64,000 nucleotides of DNA from JALYUA01 sp038203955. GTDB taxonomy: Bacteria; Acidobacteriota; Thermoanaerobaculia; UBA5066; Gp7-AA6. The notes under the pieces are model-generated. The model was given only the letters and a program-made list of their open reading frames with translations, ran no database searches and was not told the origin of the DNA. The position numbers and the translations under genes are program-made. The stretch lies in the NCBI GenBank assembly GCA_038203955.1, contig JBBRDK010000003.1:1-64000 (forward strand). The letters run 5' to 3'. This document shows positions 1 to 8,099 of this stretch, piece by piece; the first letter of the stretch is position 1, and each line of letters begins with the position of its first letter.

Positions 1-125
1 CCCGGCTCGCCCAGGGCATCGCCCGCCCGGCGAGCGAGCGCTTCCACGACGTCCGGCGGCAGCGACCCCTCGAAGTGCAGATGGCAGTCGGCCAGCCCCG
101 TGAGTCTTCGTTCTCGCTGTTCCAC
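1..125 (-). CDS. Adenosine deaminase, N-terminal fragment (cut by window edge)
   Basis: The visible ~41 residues read VEQRERRLTGLADCHLHFEG followed by SLPPDVVEALA. The HxH metal-binding motif (DCHLHFEGSLP) near the N-terminus is the signature of the adenosine deaminase/AMP deaminase family, which hydrolyses adenosine to inosine using one zinc ion. The rest of the gene lies outside the window. The start is taken as GTG at 125, with a GGGAG ribosome site about 6 nt upstream. Specificity could be adenosine, adenine or another aminopurine. A purine-salvage enzyme suits the purine-catabolic cluster at 47-58 kb, but it is too far away to be co-transcribed. Confidence 0.75.
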   Translation of the reverse strand, partial: MEQRERRLTGLADCHLHFEGSLPPDVVEALARRAGDALGEP

Positions 126-139
126 TTGCGCTCCCAGTA

Positions 140-166
140 GAGTTCAGAGTTGAGAGTTCAGAGTCC
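140..166. repeat. Heptamer tandem array (GAGTTCA type)
   Basis: Four consecutive 7-nt units, GAGTTCA, GAGTTGA, GAGTTCA and a partial GAGTCC, sit immediately upstream of the adenosine deaminase start. This is one of the window-wide family of 7-nt-period intergenic arrays. Confidence 0.8.
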
Positions 167-181
167 ATGCGGGCCGCTCCA

Positions 182-325
<144 letters not shown>

Positions 326-331
326 GCTACA

Positions 332-733
332 TTGATTCGGTTGAGACGCGACCGCATTCTGGCCTTCTTTCTGGATCTCCTGGTTTGCGCCGGCTGCGCG
401 GACGTGGCCGCTCTGCTGATCACGGCATTCCTCTGGGCCGCGCTTCCGGGAGGGCGCCGCGCGATCCCGGCCGTCTGGGCGGCCGCAGGACTCGCGGCCG
501 CGTCGGCTTTTCTGCTGCGCGACGCCCGGGGAGGCCGCGCCCGCCGCTGGGTCGGACTCGAGGCGGTCGGACCCGGAGGGGCCGTCCCCGGCCGCGCGGC
601 GTCCGTTCGGCGCAACCTGCCGCTCCTCGTCCCGGGGTGGAACCTGATCGAAGCCTGGCCGGTCCTCCGCCAGGGAGACGCCGTCCGGCCCGCCGACCGC
701 CGCACGGGGGTCCGGATCCGGCGGACGGACTAA
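332..733 (+). CDS. RDD-family membrane protein, small
   Basis: A 133-residue protein read from a TTG start (332) that places the N-terminal LIRLRRDRILAFFLDLLV at the beginning. The frame stays open further upstream only through the heptamer array, so that part is unlikely to be coding. Two hydrophobic segments (about residues 12-38 and 42-62) are followed by LRDARGGRARRWVGLEAV and, later, an RNLP motif. This layout matches RDD domains, which have an Arg-Asp-Asp-like start, two or three TM helices and a GxxxGK-like loop. RDD proteins sit in the inner membrane; their role is mostly unknown. The start and the family assignment are moderately supported. Confidence 0.6.
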   Translation: MIRLRRDRILAFFLDLLVCAGCADVAALLITAFLWAALPGGRRAIPAVWAAAGLAAASAFLLRDARGGRARRWVGLEAVGPGGAVPGRAASVRRNLPLLVPGWNLIEAWPVLRQGDAVRPADRRTGVRIRRTD

Positions 734-737
734 GAAT

Positions 738-834
738 GACCGACCGCGTCCGGTCGGGGAGTGACCGACCGCGTCCCGGTCGGGGAGCGCCTGACCGCGC
801 CCGGTCGGGGAGCGACCGCGCGGGCCCGCTCGGG
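738..834. repeat. Imperfect ~25-nt tandem repeat with internal dyad
   Basis: Three to four copies start with GACCG at about 742, 767, 793 and 814. Each contains a small hairpin (GACCG...CGGTC) followed by GGGGAG. It occupies the gap between the RDD gene and the DUF4097 gene. It could act as a transcription attenuator, because each unit can fold, but there is no T-tract. Confidence 0.75.
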
Positions 835-912
835 ATATTCTGAGGCCCGGATGCCGGACGTCCGGCAGAGAACCTTTCGACCCGCCCTCCGTTTAAGGAG
901 TCGGAGACACTG

Positions 913-1674
913 ATGCGGAAAACCCTGACGGCCCTCTTCCTTCTGTTCGCGGCAGCGGCGGTATCGCCTGCCGGGCAGGAGGAAGTTTTCGACAAGACCT
1001 TTTCCATGGAAGGGGTTACGCGGATCTCGATTGAGAACGTCAACGGCAAGGTCGAGGCGTTTGCCTGGGACAAGCCGTCCTTCAAAGTCCGCGCGGTCAA
1101 GACGGCGAGCGGCAGCCGCGCCGACGAGACCCTTCGCCTGACCGAAATTCGCGTGCGGAAGATCGGCGACGAAATGCGCGTCGAGACCCTGAACCCGAAC
1201 CGCCACAAGCTCTTCGGAATTCTGGACTTCGGCGGTTCAAACGCGCGCGTGGACTACGAGGTCTACCTGCCGGCCGCCGCCGAGGCACGCCTGCAGACCT
1301 GCAACGGCCACGTCGCCGCGAGCGGGTTCGGGGCGGCCGTGTCCGCAGACGCCGTGAACGGATCCATCGAGTTGAAGGACGTCCGTGGGCCGGTCAAGGC
1401 GACCACCGTCAACGGCTCGCTCCGGATCGCGTTCAAGGGAGCCCTGCGCAAAACGCAGCTCGAAACGGTAAACGGTTCCGTCGAAGTCGCCTTCGACCGC
1501 GCGTCCTCCATCCGGTACGACCTCGAGACGGTCAACGGCCGCATCGAAGGGGACATCGAGCTCGCCGTCGAAGGCAAGCACGGCCCCAAGGAAGCGCGCG
1601 GCTCGTACAACGGCGGGGGCGAGACGCTCCGCTGCGAAACCGTGAACGGGTCGATCCGGCTGAAGACGAATTAG
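913..1674 (+). CDS. DUF4097-type secreted beta-strand repeat protein
   Basis: A 253-residue protein with a clear signal peptide (MRKTLTALFLLFAAAAVSPA). The body is a run of short beta-strand repeats built around VNGSIE/VNGKVE, seen at about residues 38, 138, 158, 178, 198 and 240. This repetition is typical of the DUF4097/DUF4098 putative adhesin fold, a right-handed beta-helix-like structure. The protein is probably periplasmic or surface-exposed. The ATG at 913 follows a GGAG ribosome site by 6 nt. It is followed after 9 nt by a small membrane-protein gene, so the two may be co-transcribed. No enzymatic residues are apparent. Confidence 0.8.
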   Translation: MRKTLTALFLLFAAAAVSPAGQEEVFDKTFSMEGVTRISIENVNGKVEAFAWDKPSFKVRAVKTASGSRADETLRLTEIRVRKIGDEMRVETLNPNRHKLFGILDFGGSNARVDYEVYLPAAAEARLQTCNGHVAASGFGAAVSADAVNGSIELKDVRGPVKATTVNGSLRIAFKGALRKTQLETVNGSVEVAFDRASSIRYDLETVNGRIEGDIELAVEGKHGPKEARGSYNGGGETLRCETVNGSIRLKTN

Positions 1675-1683
1675 TTTCCCCTC

Positions 1684-2013
1684 ATGTCCGAAGTCCCCCG
1701 GCGCCCATCCTCGTCGCTGATCCTCTGCTATCTGCCGCTTCTCGGGGTGATTCCCCTGTTTCTCGGCGGTTCGACGCGCGAAGTGCGATGGCATGCCCGC
1801 AACGGCCTCCTCCTTTTCGGGGGGGTCGTCGTCGTCGGGGTTCTCGCGACGCTCGTCGGACTCCTTCTCCCCTCGCTCTCCTGCCTGTACGGGATCGGCA
1901 TGTTCTTCGTCGGAGTGGTCTACGTGGTCGTCGTGATCCTGGCCATCGTGAAGGCACTGTCCGGTGAGCGGCTGATCTTCCCGGGGCTCTCCCGCTATGC
2001 GGACCGGGGCTGA
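1684..2013 (+). CDS. DUF4870/Tic20-like small membrane protein
   Basis: A 109-residue protein with about three hydrophobic helices. The pattern of a short N-terminal helix, the RWHARNGLLLF loop and a long hydrophobic pair matches the DUF4870/Tic20-like family of bacterial membrane proteins, in which an xWHArnglLxF motif is conserved. The function is unknown. It starts 9 nt after the DUF4097 gene, and its 3' end overlaps the yidD start by 17 nt, indicating a small operon. Confidence 0.7.
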   Translation: MSEVPRRPSSSLILCYLPLLGVIPLFLGGSTREVRWHARNGLLLFGGVVVVGVLATLVGLLLPSLSCLYGIGMFFVGVVYVVVVILAIVKALSGERLIFPGLSRYADRG

Positions 2014-2377
2014 CGCCTCCGCTTCGCGGCGGCCACGGGCCTCGCTCGCTCCTCTGGCGCTGGCGGCGTTCGTCGGCCTCGCCGCGGGGGATGCGCTGCG
2101 CCCGACGAACGACCAGAACGGGACGCGGGCCGCCCTGGCGGTCATCGACGGGTATCGCGCGACCGTCTCCCCCGTTTTCGCGCGGACGCGGCTCGTCCGA
2201 TGCCGGTTCACCCCGACGTGCTCCCAATACGGCCGGGAGGCGATCGCGCGATTCGGCTGGACCCGCGGAGGAGCGATGACGGCCGCCCGTATCCTGCGGT
2301 GCCACCCGTTCGCCCGCGGCGGCTACGACCCGGTGCCAGCGCCCGGGAACGGTTCAGCGTTGAGCGTTCAGCGTTAA
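1997..2377 (+). CDS. yidD: Membrane protein insertion efficiency factor YidD
   Basis: A 126-residue protein. The YidD core (residues ~45-112) shows YRATVSP, then RFTPTCSQYGREAI, then RCHPFARGGYDPVP, which are the diagnostic family motifs. YidD helps YidC insert proteins into the inner membrane. The N-terminal ~35 residues are longer than in most YidD proteins and partly hydrophobic. The ATG at 1997 overlaps the previous gene. The usual partners (rpmH, rnpA, yidC) are not visible here, so this copy is separated from the classic cluster. The last residues (NGSALSVQR) are encoded by a heptamer array, meaning the original stop may have been lost. Confidence 0.9.
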   Translation: MRTGADASASRRPRASLAPLALAAFVGLAAGDALRPTNDQNGTRAALAVIDGYRATVSPVFARTRLVRCRFTPTCSQYGREAIARFGWTRGGAMTAARILRCHPFARGGYDPVPAPGNGSALSVQR

Positions 2378-2414
2378 GCGTTCGACCCCAACTCTGGACG
2401 CTCGACGCTCAACC
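2353..2414. repeat. Heptamer arrays in inverted arrangement between convergent genes
   Basis: TTCAGCG, TTGAGCG, TTCAGCG and TTAAGCG are followed 10-15 nt later by the opposite-strand version (GGACGCTCGACGCTCAACC). The two arms can pair as a long hairpin between the convergent yidD and secreted-protein genes, where a bidirectional terminator would be useful. Confidence 0.75.
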
Positions 2415-2421
2415 TCATCGT

Positions 2422-3615
2422 TCACGGACACGTCGGGAACGCCGCCGTGTCCTGGATCGGCTGAAACGCGGTGTTCAACGGGTTCGTGTACACCTTGACG
2501 GTCCCGTTCAGCATGTCGGTCACGGTCATGGTGACCGCCACGTTGGTCAGGCCGCCGGCGAAGACCCAGTACTTCTGGTTGAACCCGCAGCCGTTCAAGA
2601 CCTTGACCACCATCTCGACGTTCTGCGAGCTGAAGAACCAGAACTGGCCCGTGTCGCTGCTGCCCGGAATCGCGGTGCCGGTGCCCGATCCCGTCGCGCT
2701 CTGCCAGGTCGCCGTGACCTTGAAACGCCCGCCGTTCAAGCAGAGGCTGTTCGCGTCCGGTGTGCAGGGGCCGGAGCCGAGAAAGCCCGCGCTCTGTCTC
2801 TGGCCGAGCACGACGTTGGAGTCGCTCGATCGCAGATCGGTGACCGTCGCCGCCGCGAGGATCCCGCCGGAGGAAATGGCGGTGCCCTCACGGACCCCGA
2901 CGGTGACCTGAAGCGTGTCGTCCAGGGCGACTCCCGAAAAGGGATTCCCGATCCTCAACAGCGATTTGGGCGCGACCGTGTACGACGTCGCCGAAAGGAC
3001 GGCCGTGCTCGGCGACTGCACCACCTTGACGTCGACCGGCAGCGGAACGGCCGACGTGTTGACCAGATCGAGAGCGGTCGCGAAGCTGGCATCGCCCGAA
3101 TGCAGCCCGAAGAGCCTCAGAACGTTCACGGTGTCGTTGGCGGAAGCGCGTGCTCCCATCGACTCGGAGGACGGCGTCGCACCGTACGTCCCGCCTGCCG
3201 TCCCCGCCACGCTCGAGAGATACTTGTGCGCCGTCCCCATGATGGCGACGTCGGACGTCCACTCGATGGCGCCGAAGTTTCCGTCGCCGGCGGGCAGGGT
3301 GGCGGCCGTCACGTCTCCGAAAAACTTCGTTTCATGGGGAAAGAGAACGATGGGAGCCGAGTTGACGGCGGCGCCCGCGGGCGCCCCACTGCCTGTCGCC
3401 GGGTGAAAGGTCAGAGTGACGTGCGCCTGCGCGGAGGCCTCCGGATTGAACAGCCAGACATCGGTCCGGATCTGCCCGTTTCCGGCCGCCGGTCCCCGTC
3501 CGGCGATCGGAAACCAGCCATTGGCGGAGGCAGGCGAATAGGCCGCGTCCGCATTCGCGGCGGCCAGAAGAAACAGAACGGACAGGACAAGGCCCGAAAA
3601 GGTGCGACGCGCCAT
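2422..3615 (-). CDS. Secreted protein with C-terminal YWVF module
   Basis: A 397-residue protein with a signal peptide (MARRTFSGLVLSVLFLLAAA, cleavage near ADA). The middle part resembles extracellular beta-sandwich modules, with DVWLFNPEASAQAHVTLTF (~residues 50-70) and many small polar residues. The C-terminal ~85 residues contain FWFFSSQNVEMVVKVLNG, YWVFAGGLTN, then a TVKVY/NPLNTA segment ending in DTAAFPTCP. The same module occurs at the other end of the protein at 16700-18121. Only a few cysteines are present, near the C-terminus. It is probably exported and attached or released outside the cell; no catalytic motif was recognised. It is convergent with yidD. Confidence 0.75.
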   Translation of the reverse strand: MARRTFSGLVLSVLFLLAAANADAAYSPASANGWFPIAGRGPAAGNGQIRTDVWLFNPEASAQAHVTLTFHPATGSGAPAGAAVNSAPIVLFPHETKFFGDVTAATLPAGDGNFGAIEWTSDVAIMGTAHKYLSSVAGTAGGTYGATPSSESMGARASANDTVNVLRLFGLHSGDASFATALDLVNTSAVPLPVDVKVVQSPSTAVLSATSYTVAPKSLLRIGNPFSGVALDDTLQVTVGVREGTAISSGGILAAATVTDLRSSDSNVVLGQRQSAGFLGSGPCTPDANSLCLNGGRFKVTATWQSATGSGTGTAIPGSSDTGQFWFFSSQNVEMVVKVLNGCGFNQKYWVFAGGLTNVAVTMTVTDMLNGTVKVYTNPLNTAFQPIQDTAAFPTCP

Positions 3616-3670
3616 GGGGACCTCCCGTTGAGGAATGGACGCGCGGGAGGAAGGAAGAGTTTACGAGGCC

Positions 3671-3699
3671 GGGAATCGGGAAACGGGAAACGGGAATCG
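3671..3699. repeat. Heptamer array (GGGAATC/GGGAAAC)
   Basis: Four 7-nt units, GGGAATC, GGGAAAC, GGGAAAC and GGGAATC, lie in the 223-nt gap between the secreted-protein gene and tRNA-Leu. Apart from this array and its inverse partner at 3796-3833, the gap holds no recognisable gene. Confidence 0.85.
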
Positions 3700-3795
3700 A
3701 AAGAAAGCGCGGCGGAAAGAAAGGAAGCGACCTCTGGCATCGACTGCGACGGGAGAGTGGAAGAATGGATTGAGAAGGGATCCAGAGTCCAATCG

Positions 3796-3833
3796 ATTAC
3801 CGATTACCGATTCCCGACTTCTCCCGTTTCCCG
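3796..3833. repeat. Heptamer array (CGATTAC/CGATTCC/CCCGTTT)
   Basis: CGATTAC twice, CGATTCC, CGACTTC, then CCCGTTT-type units. It is the near reverse complement of the array at 3671-3699, about 100 nt away. It lies just beyond the 3' end of tRNA-Leu on the minus strand and could pair with the other array to end transcription. Confidence 0.75.
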
Positions 3834-3838
3834 TCTTA

Positions 3839-3923
<85 letters not shown>

Positions 3924-3931
3924 ACGAAGGG

Positions 3932-4330
3932 TCACTTGCCCGAGGGTTTTGCGGGAGCCGCGGGAGCGGGAGCCGCCGGAGCGGGAGCGGCGGGAGCCGG
4001 GGCTGCGGCGGCCGGGTTCACCGGCGCCGGGCCCGGCGCCTTCTGGGACGTCGCGGCCTTCGCGGGTACGGCCGACATCACGGAGCTTCGCCGGTTGCGC
4101 TCCAGGATCGTCAGAAGCAGAGAAAGAACGATGAAGCCGATGAATGCGCCGGTCGTCAGCTTGTGCAGCAGAGTCGTGGCGCCGCGCGCCCCGAACGCCG
4201 TCTGGGTCCCGCCGCCGCCGAAAGCGCCCGCGATGTCCGCGCCCTTCCCCTGCTGGACGAGAACGACCAGGATCAGGAAGAAGCAGATGAAGATGTACAC
4301 GACGACAGCAACGGCGTATGCGATACCCAC
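3932..4330 (-). CDS. secG: Preprotein translocase subunit SecG
   Basis: A 132-residue protein read from a GTG start with a GGGAGG ribosome site upstream. It has two TM helices (~residues 3-25 and 56-76) separated by the conserved cytosolic loop LVQQGKGADIAGAFGGGG, with a GA rather than GS repeat before FGARGATT. This is the SecG signature; SecG is the small accessory subunit of the SecYEG protein-export channel. The C-terminal ~40 residues form an unusual Ala/Pro tail (APAAPAP repeats) beyond the family core. It sits 29 nt after tpiA and immediately before tRNA-Leu. Confidence 0.95.
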   Translation of the reverse strand: MGIAYAVAVVVYIFICFFLILVVLVQQGKGADIAGAFGGGGTQTAFGARGATTLLHKLTTGAFIGFIVLSLLLTILERNRRSSVMSAVPAKAATSQKAPGPAPVNPAAAAPAPAAPAPAAPAPAAPAKPSGK

Positions 4331-4359
4331 GGTGCCTCCCGGCGAAAAGGGGACGAATC

Positions 4360-5097
4360 TTACGTGCCGGGGCTCCGGTCGTCAAGACAGCCGGCGATCG
4401 AGGCGAAGCCGCCGGGATCGAGACTCGCCCCGCCGATCAGGAATCCGTCCATGCCGGAGCCCTCCAGGAGTGCCCGCGCGTTTCCGGGGTTCACGGAACC
4501 GCCGTAGAGGATCCGGACGGCCTGCCTGCCGGTGAGCAGCCCCTGCAGGATCTCGCGGGCCTGCGCGGCGTCGGCCGGCGTCGCGGCCCGGCCGGTCCCG
4601 ATCGCCCACACGGGCTCGTACGCGATGACGAGAGGACCACCCGCGTCGTGCTCCAGCGTCGCCACCTGGCTCGCGAGAACCTGCTCCTCGCGGCCGGTGA
4701 TTCTTTCCTCCTCCGTCTCCCCGAGGCAGTAGATCGGCAGAAGTCCCGCCTCCCGGACGCGCGCGATCTTTGCCGCGAGCGTCGGAGGGTGTTCTCCGAA
4801 CCGGTGCCGGCGCTCGGAGTGCCCGACGAGGACATACCGGCATCCCGCCTCGGCGAGCATCTTTGCGGAGATCTCTCCCGTGAACGCGCCCTCGCGGTGA
4901 GAGGAGACGTTCTGGGCGGCGAGCGCCCACCGTCCCTCCGGATCCCGGGTTTCCTCGAGCGCCGTGAACGGCGGCGCGATCACGAGCTCGACGTCGCCGC
5001 TCGAGACGCCGATCCTCTCGCCCAGCACTCGCGCGTACAGCCGCGCCTGCGCGCGGGTCGAGTTCATTTTCCAGTTCGCGACGAAGAGGCGCTTCAT
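4360..5097 (-). CDS. tpiA: Triosephosphate isomerase
   Basis: A 245-residue TIM barrel that interconverts dihydroxyacetone phosphate and glyceraldehyde 3-phosphate in glycolysis/gluconeogenesis. It shows NWKMN (substrate Lys) near residue 10, GHSERR (catalytic His) near 93, AYEPVWAIGTG (catalytic Glu and flexible loop) near 160 and YGGSV near 205. The length is normal for the family. The reading frame stays open far upstream into pgk, but the ATG at 5097 gives the conserved start MKRLFVANWKMN. It is part of the pgk-tpiA-secG run. Confidence 0.97.
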   Translation of the reverse strand: MKRLFVANWKMNSTRAQARLYARVLGERIGVSSGDVELVIAPPFTALEETRDPEGRWALAAQNVSSHREGAFTGEISAKMLAEAGCRYVLVGHSERRHRFGEHPPTLAAKIARVREAGLLPIYCLGETEEERITGREEQVLASQVATLEHDAGGPLVIAYEPVWAIGTGRAATPADAAQAREILQGLLTGRQAVRILYGGSVNPGNARALLEGSGMDGFLIGGASLDPGGFASIAGCLDDRSPGT

Positions 5098-5126
5098 CCG
5101 CGCATCCCGGCCGAACGATGGCGCGC

Positions 5127-6299
5127 TCAACCTTCGAGCGCCTCGATGCCGGGGAGGGTCTTGTTCGTCAGGTACTCGAGAGAGGCGCCGCCGCCGGTGG
5201 ACACGTGGCCGAAGCGGTCGGCGACTCCGGCGAGGTTCGCTGCGGCCACGCTCTCTCCTCCGCCGACGACCGTGAAGGCGTCCGACTCCGCAAGCAGCAT
5301 TGCCAGGGCCCGGGTGCCGCGGTCGAAGGGGGGCTTTTCGAAGACGCCCATCGGGCCGTTCCAGAAAATCGTCCTCACCGGCTCGAGCAGCCGCTCGAAC
5401 TGCTCGAGGGTCTTCTGGCCGACGTCGAGCGCCATCTGGTCCGCCGGGATCGACGCGATGCCGACCGTCCTCGCATGGGCGCCGTCGTCGGGGGACTTCG
5501 CGACGATGAAGTCGGACGGGATCGCGATCGTTTTGCCTTCGCGCTTGCACGTGTCGAGGATCTCGCGCGCCAGCGGGACCTTGTCCTCCTCGAGGAGAGA
5601 CCGGCCGACATTCAACCCGATCGCGCGAACGAAGTGGTTCGCCATGCCGCCGCCGATTAAGAGGGCGTCCGCGCTTTCCGCGAGCGTCCGCAGGGTGTCG
5701 ATCTTTCCGGAGATCTTCGCCCCCCCGAGGATCGCCGCGAAGGGCCGCTCCGGGTTCAGCAGTCGGGAGAGGGCCGCGACCTCTTTTTCGACGAGAAGGC
5801 CGGCGGCCCGTTCGCGCAGGATCCCGGGAACTCCGACCACGGATGCGTGGGCGCGATGAGCGGCGCCGAAGGCATCGTCGACGTAGACGTCCGCGAGCGC
5901 CGCGAGCCCCCGGGCGAACTCGGGGTCGTTCGCCTCCTCTCCCGCGTGGAAGCGGAGATTCTCGAGCAGCAGCACCTCGCCCTGCTCAAGCGCCGCGCTC
6001 AGAGACTCGATCTCGGGTCCGACGCAGTCGCCGGCAAAGCGGACCGGCCGGCCGAGGAGGGAGGCGAACTCCGCGGCGACGGGCGCGAGCGACAGCTTCG
6101 GGGAGAACTTGCCTTTCGGTTTGCCCAGATGCGAGGCGCAGATCACCCGCGCGCCGGCGTCGATGGCCATCCGAACGGTGGGAAGCGTTTCCGCGATCCG
6201 CGTCGCGTCCGTCACCCTCCCGTCTTCGAGAGGAACGTTGAAATCGACGCGAAGGAACACCCGCCGCCCGGACAGCGCGAGTTCGCGGATCCCTTTCAT
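5127..6299 (-). CDS. pgk: Phosphoglycerate kinase
   Basis: A 390-residue enzyme making ATP from 1,3-bisphosphoglycerate. It shows RVDFNVPL near residue 17, SHLGKPKG near 58, the LLENLRFH segment near 108, LGGAKISGKI near 190, GGGMANHF near 220 and the nucleotide-site VGGGES near 345. Length and domain order are standard for bacterial PGK. The start ATG at 6299 gives the normal N-terminus; upstream open frame is ignored. It is the first gene of the minus-strand pgk-tpiA-secG-tRNA run and diverges from ggt across 42 nt. No gapA is visible beside it. Confidence 0.97.
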   Translation of the reverse strand: MKGIRELALSGRRVFLRVDFNVPLEDGRVTDATRIAETLPTVRMAIDAGARVICASHLGKPKGKFSPKLSLAPVAAEFASLLGRPVRFAGDCVGPEIESLSAALEQGEVLLLENLRFHAGEEANDPEFARGLAALADVYVDDAFGAAHRAHASVVGVPGILRERAAGLLVEKEVAALSRLLNPERPFAAILGGAKISGKIDTLRTLAESADALLIGGGMANHFVRAIGLNVGRSLLEEDKVPLAREILDTCKREGKTIAIPSDFIVAKSPDDGAHARTVGIASIPADQMALDVGQKTLEQFERLLEPVRTIFWNGPMGVFEKPPFDRGTRALAMLLAESDAFTVVGGGESVAAANLAGVADRFGHVSTGGGASLEYLTNKTLPGIEALEG

Positions 6300-6326
6300 G
6301 ACGAGCGGGATCTTAACCGCGACACA

Positions 6327-6332
6327 TAGAAT
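6327..6332 (+). promoter_or_regulatory. Possible -10 box TAGAAT for ggt
   Basis: TAGAAT lies 9 nt before the ggt start codon in the short divergent gap with pgk. Similar boxes precede 13878, 33166, 56494 and 62164. No convincing -35 is visible. If functional, the transcript would be nearly leaderless. Confidence 0.3.
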
Positions 6333-6341
6333 GGGAAGGAG

Positions 6342-8099
6342 ATGAAAAAGCTCCTGTGGCTGTGCGCCGGGCTGCTCCTCTGGGCCTCGGCGACGGCGGA
6401 GGATCTGCGAGTTTCGCGCGGCGCCGGCGGCGCGGTGGCCTCCGAGGAAGAGATCGCCGCACGCGTCGGCATCGAGATCCTGAAAAAGGGGGGCAACGCC
6501 ACGGACGCCGCGGTCGCGGTGTCGTTTGCGCTCGCCGTCACATGGCCCGAAGCCGGCAACCTCGGCGGAGGCGGGTTCTGGCTGTCGCGAGACCCGTCGG
6601 GAAAGATCCTCGTGGTCGACTACCGGGAGGTCGCTCCCCGGGAGGCCCGCCGCGACCTGTACATCCGCCCGAACGCCCGGGGAGTGGTGCCGTCCGCCGC
6701 CGAGGGGCCTCTGGCGACCGGCGTTCCCGGAACGGTCGCCGGACTCGCCCTCGCGCACCGGCGCGGCGGCCGTTTGCGATGGCGGGACCTCGTCGAGCCC
6801 GCGATCCGTCTCGCGCGGGACGGTTTCGTCATGACGGAGAACACGTCCGCCTCGATCGCCTGGAACAGGGAGCGTCTCCTTCGCGACCCGGAGACCGCCC
6901 GGGTTTTCCTGCCGGGCGGAGCGGCGCCCGCTCCCGGATCGACGTTCCGGCAGCCCGATCTCGCGGCGACCCTGACGGCGATCCGCGACCGCGGCGAGGA
7001 CGGCTTCTACCGGGGAAGCGTCGCGCGCTCGATCGAGGAAGGCCAGCGGCGGCAGGGCGGACTGATCAGCCGCGGCGATCTCGCGCGGTACGAGGCGAAG
7101 ACGCGCCCGCCGGTCCGCTTCCGTTTCGCGAATTCGGACGTGCTCACGACACCGGCGCCCTCTTCGGGGCCCGCGCTGGCGGAGATGGTTCTTCTGGCGA
7201 CCCTCGTCGGGCCGGACAAGCTCCGCGCCCGCGACGTGTCCTCGGCCCATTGGGCAGCGGAGATCGAAAAGCGGGCGTTCCGCGACCGCAACCGATATCT
7301 CGGCGACCCGTCGTTCGGCGGAGTGCGCCAGAACCTTTTCACCGACATAACCCGGCTCCGGGCCATCGCGGCGACGATCCGGCCGGACCGCGCGACGGCG
7401 ACGGAAAATCTTCGCGGAGCGGAATCGGACAAGCCCAGCACGACGCACTTCTCGATCGTCGATGCGGCGGGGGGCGCCGTGTCGGTGACGACGACCCTGA
7501 ACGATTCGTTCGGCAACGCGCGGGTCGCCCCCGGCCTCGGCTTTCTCTGGAACGACGAGATGGACGACTTCGCCACGCGGCCCGGCCAGAAGAACATGTA
7601 CGGCCTCGTGCAGGGGAAAGTGAACGCCGTCGCGCCCGGCAAGCGCATGCTCTCCGCGATGTGCCCGATCATCGTCGTGTCGCAAGGAAGGGTCGCGTTC
7701 GTCTGGGGCACTCCGGGCGGCTCGACGATCCCGACGACGAACTTCCAGGTGCTGCTCGGAATCCTTCTGCGCAACGAGACCCTCGAGACGGCCATCGCCG
7801 CGCCACGGTTCCACCAGCAGGACCTGCCCGACACCGTCCAGTACGAGCGAGGACGGTTCGGGCCGGACTGGATCGAAGGTCTGCGGGGGCTCGGCCACAC
7901 CGTCGTCGAGCGGGACGACGGCATCTACAAGTCGGGGTTGATGGGCCGCGTACACGGCATCGCCCGCAATCCCGACGGATCGTGGACGGCGGTCGCCGAT
8001 CCCCGCCGGAGCGGCGCGGGCCTCGTCGTCCGCCCAGCGGGCGCCAGCCTCGTCGTCCGCCCAGCGGGCGCGAGCCCAGTCATCCGGCCGACTCCGTGA
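6342..8099 (+). CDS. ggt: Gamma-glutamyltransferase (gamma-glutamyltranspeptidase)
   Basis: A 585-residue exported Ntn-hydrolase that transfers or hydrolyses the gamma-glutamyl group of glutathione. It has a signal peptide (MKKLLWLCAGLLLWASATA), then GGNATDAAVAVSFALAV and the catalytic-subunit start STTHFSIVD near residue 366, where the autocleavage/nucleophile Thr sits in the family, then GFLWNDEMDDF and GKRMLSAMCP. The last ~20 residues are a short duplicated stretch (LVVRPAGAS twice) from a 27-nt tandem repeat at 8025-8085. GGAAGGAG lies just upstream of the ATG. Its stop overlaps the mtnA GTG start (GTGA). Confidence 0.95.
   Translation: MKKLLWLCAGLLLWASATAEDLRVSRGAGGAVASEEEIAARVGIEILKKGGNATDAAVAVSFALAVTWPEAGNLGGGGFWLSRDPSGKILVVDYREVAPREARRDLYIRPNARGVVPSAAEGPLATGVPGTVAGLALAHRRGGRLRWRDLVEPAIRLARDGFVMTENTSASIAWNRERLLRDPETARVFLPGGAAPAPGSTFRQPDLAATLTAIRDRGEDGFYRGSVARSIEEGQRRQGGLISRGDLARYEAKTRPPVRFRFANSDVLTTPAPSSGPALAEMVLLATLVGPDKLRARDVSSAHWAAEIEKRAFRDRNRYLGDPSFGGVRQNLFTDITRLRAIAATIRPDRATATENLRGAESDKPSTTHFSIVDAAGGAVSVTTTLNDSFGNARVAPGLGFLWNDEMDDFATRPGQKNMYGLVQGKVNAVAPGKRMLSAMCPIIVVSQGRVAFVWGTPGGSTIPTTNFQVLLGILLRNETLETAIAAPRFHQQDLPDTVQYERGRFGPDWIEGLRGLGHTVVERDDGIYKSGLMGRVHGIARNPDGSWTAVADPRRSGAGLVVRPAGASLVVRPAGASPVIRPTP
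8025..8085. repeat. 27-nt in-frame tandem repeat in ggt
   Basis: Two near-perfect copies and part of a third copy of CCTCGTCGTCCGCCCAGCGG plus 7 further bases. They are in frame and add LVVRPAGAS repeats to the GGT C-terminus. The length of 27 nt preserves the reading frame. Confidence 0.85.

Noticed and set aside
5127..7955. Very long open frames opposite or out of phase with ggt, pgk and other genes (including on the antisense strand)
   Set aside because: In GC-rich DNA, long Arg/Pro/Gly-rich frames arise opposite real genes. They lack family motifs, ribosome sites and sensible starts, while the opposite frames match known enzymes.
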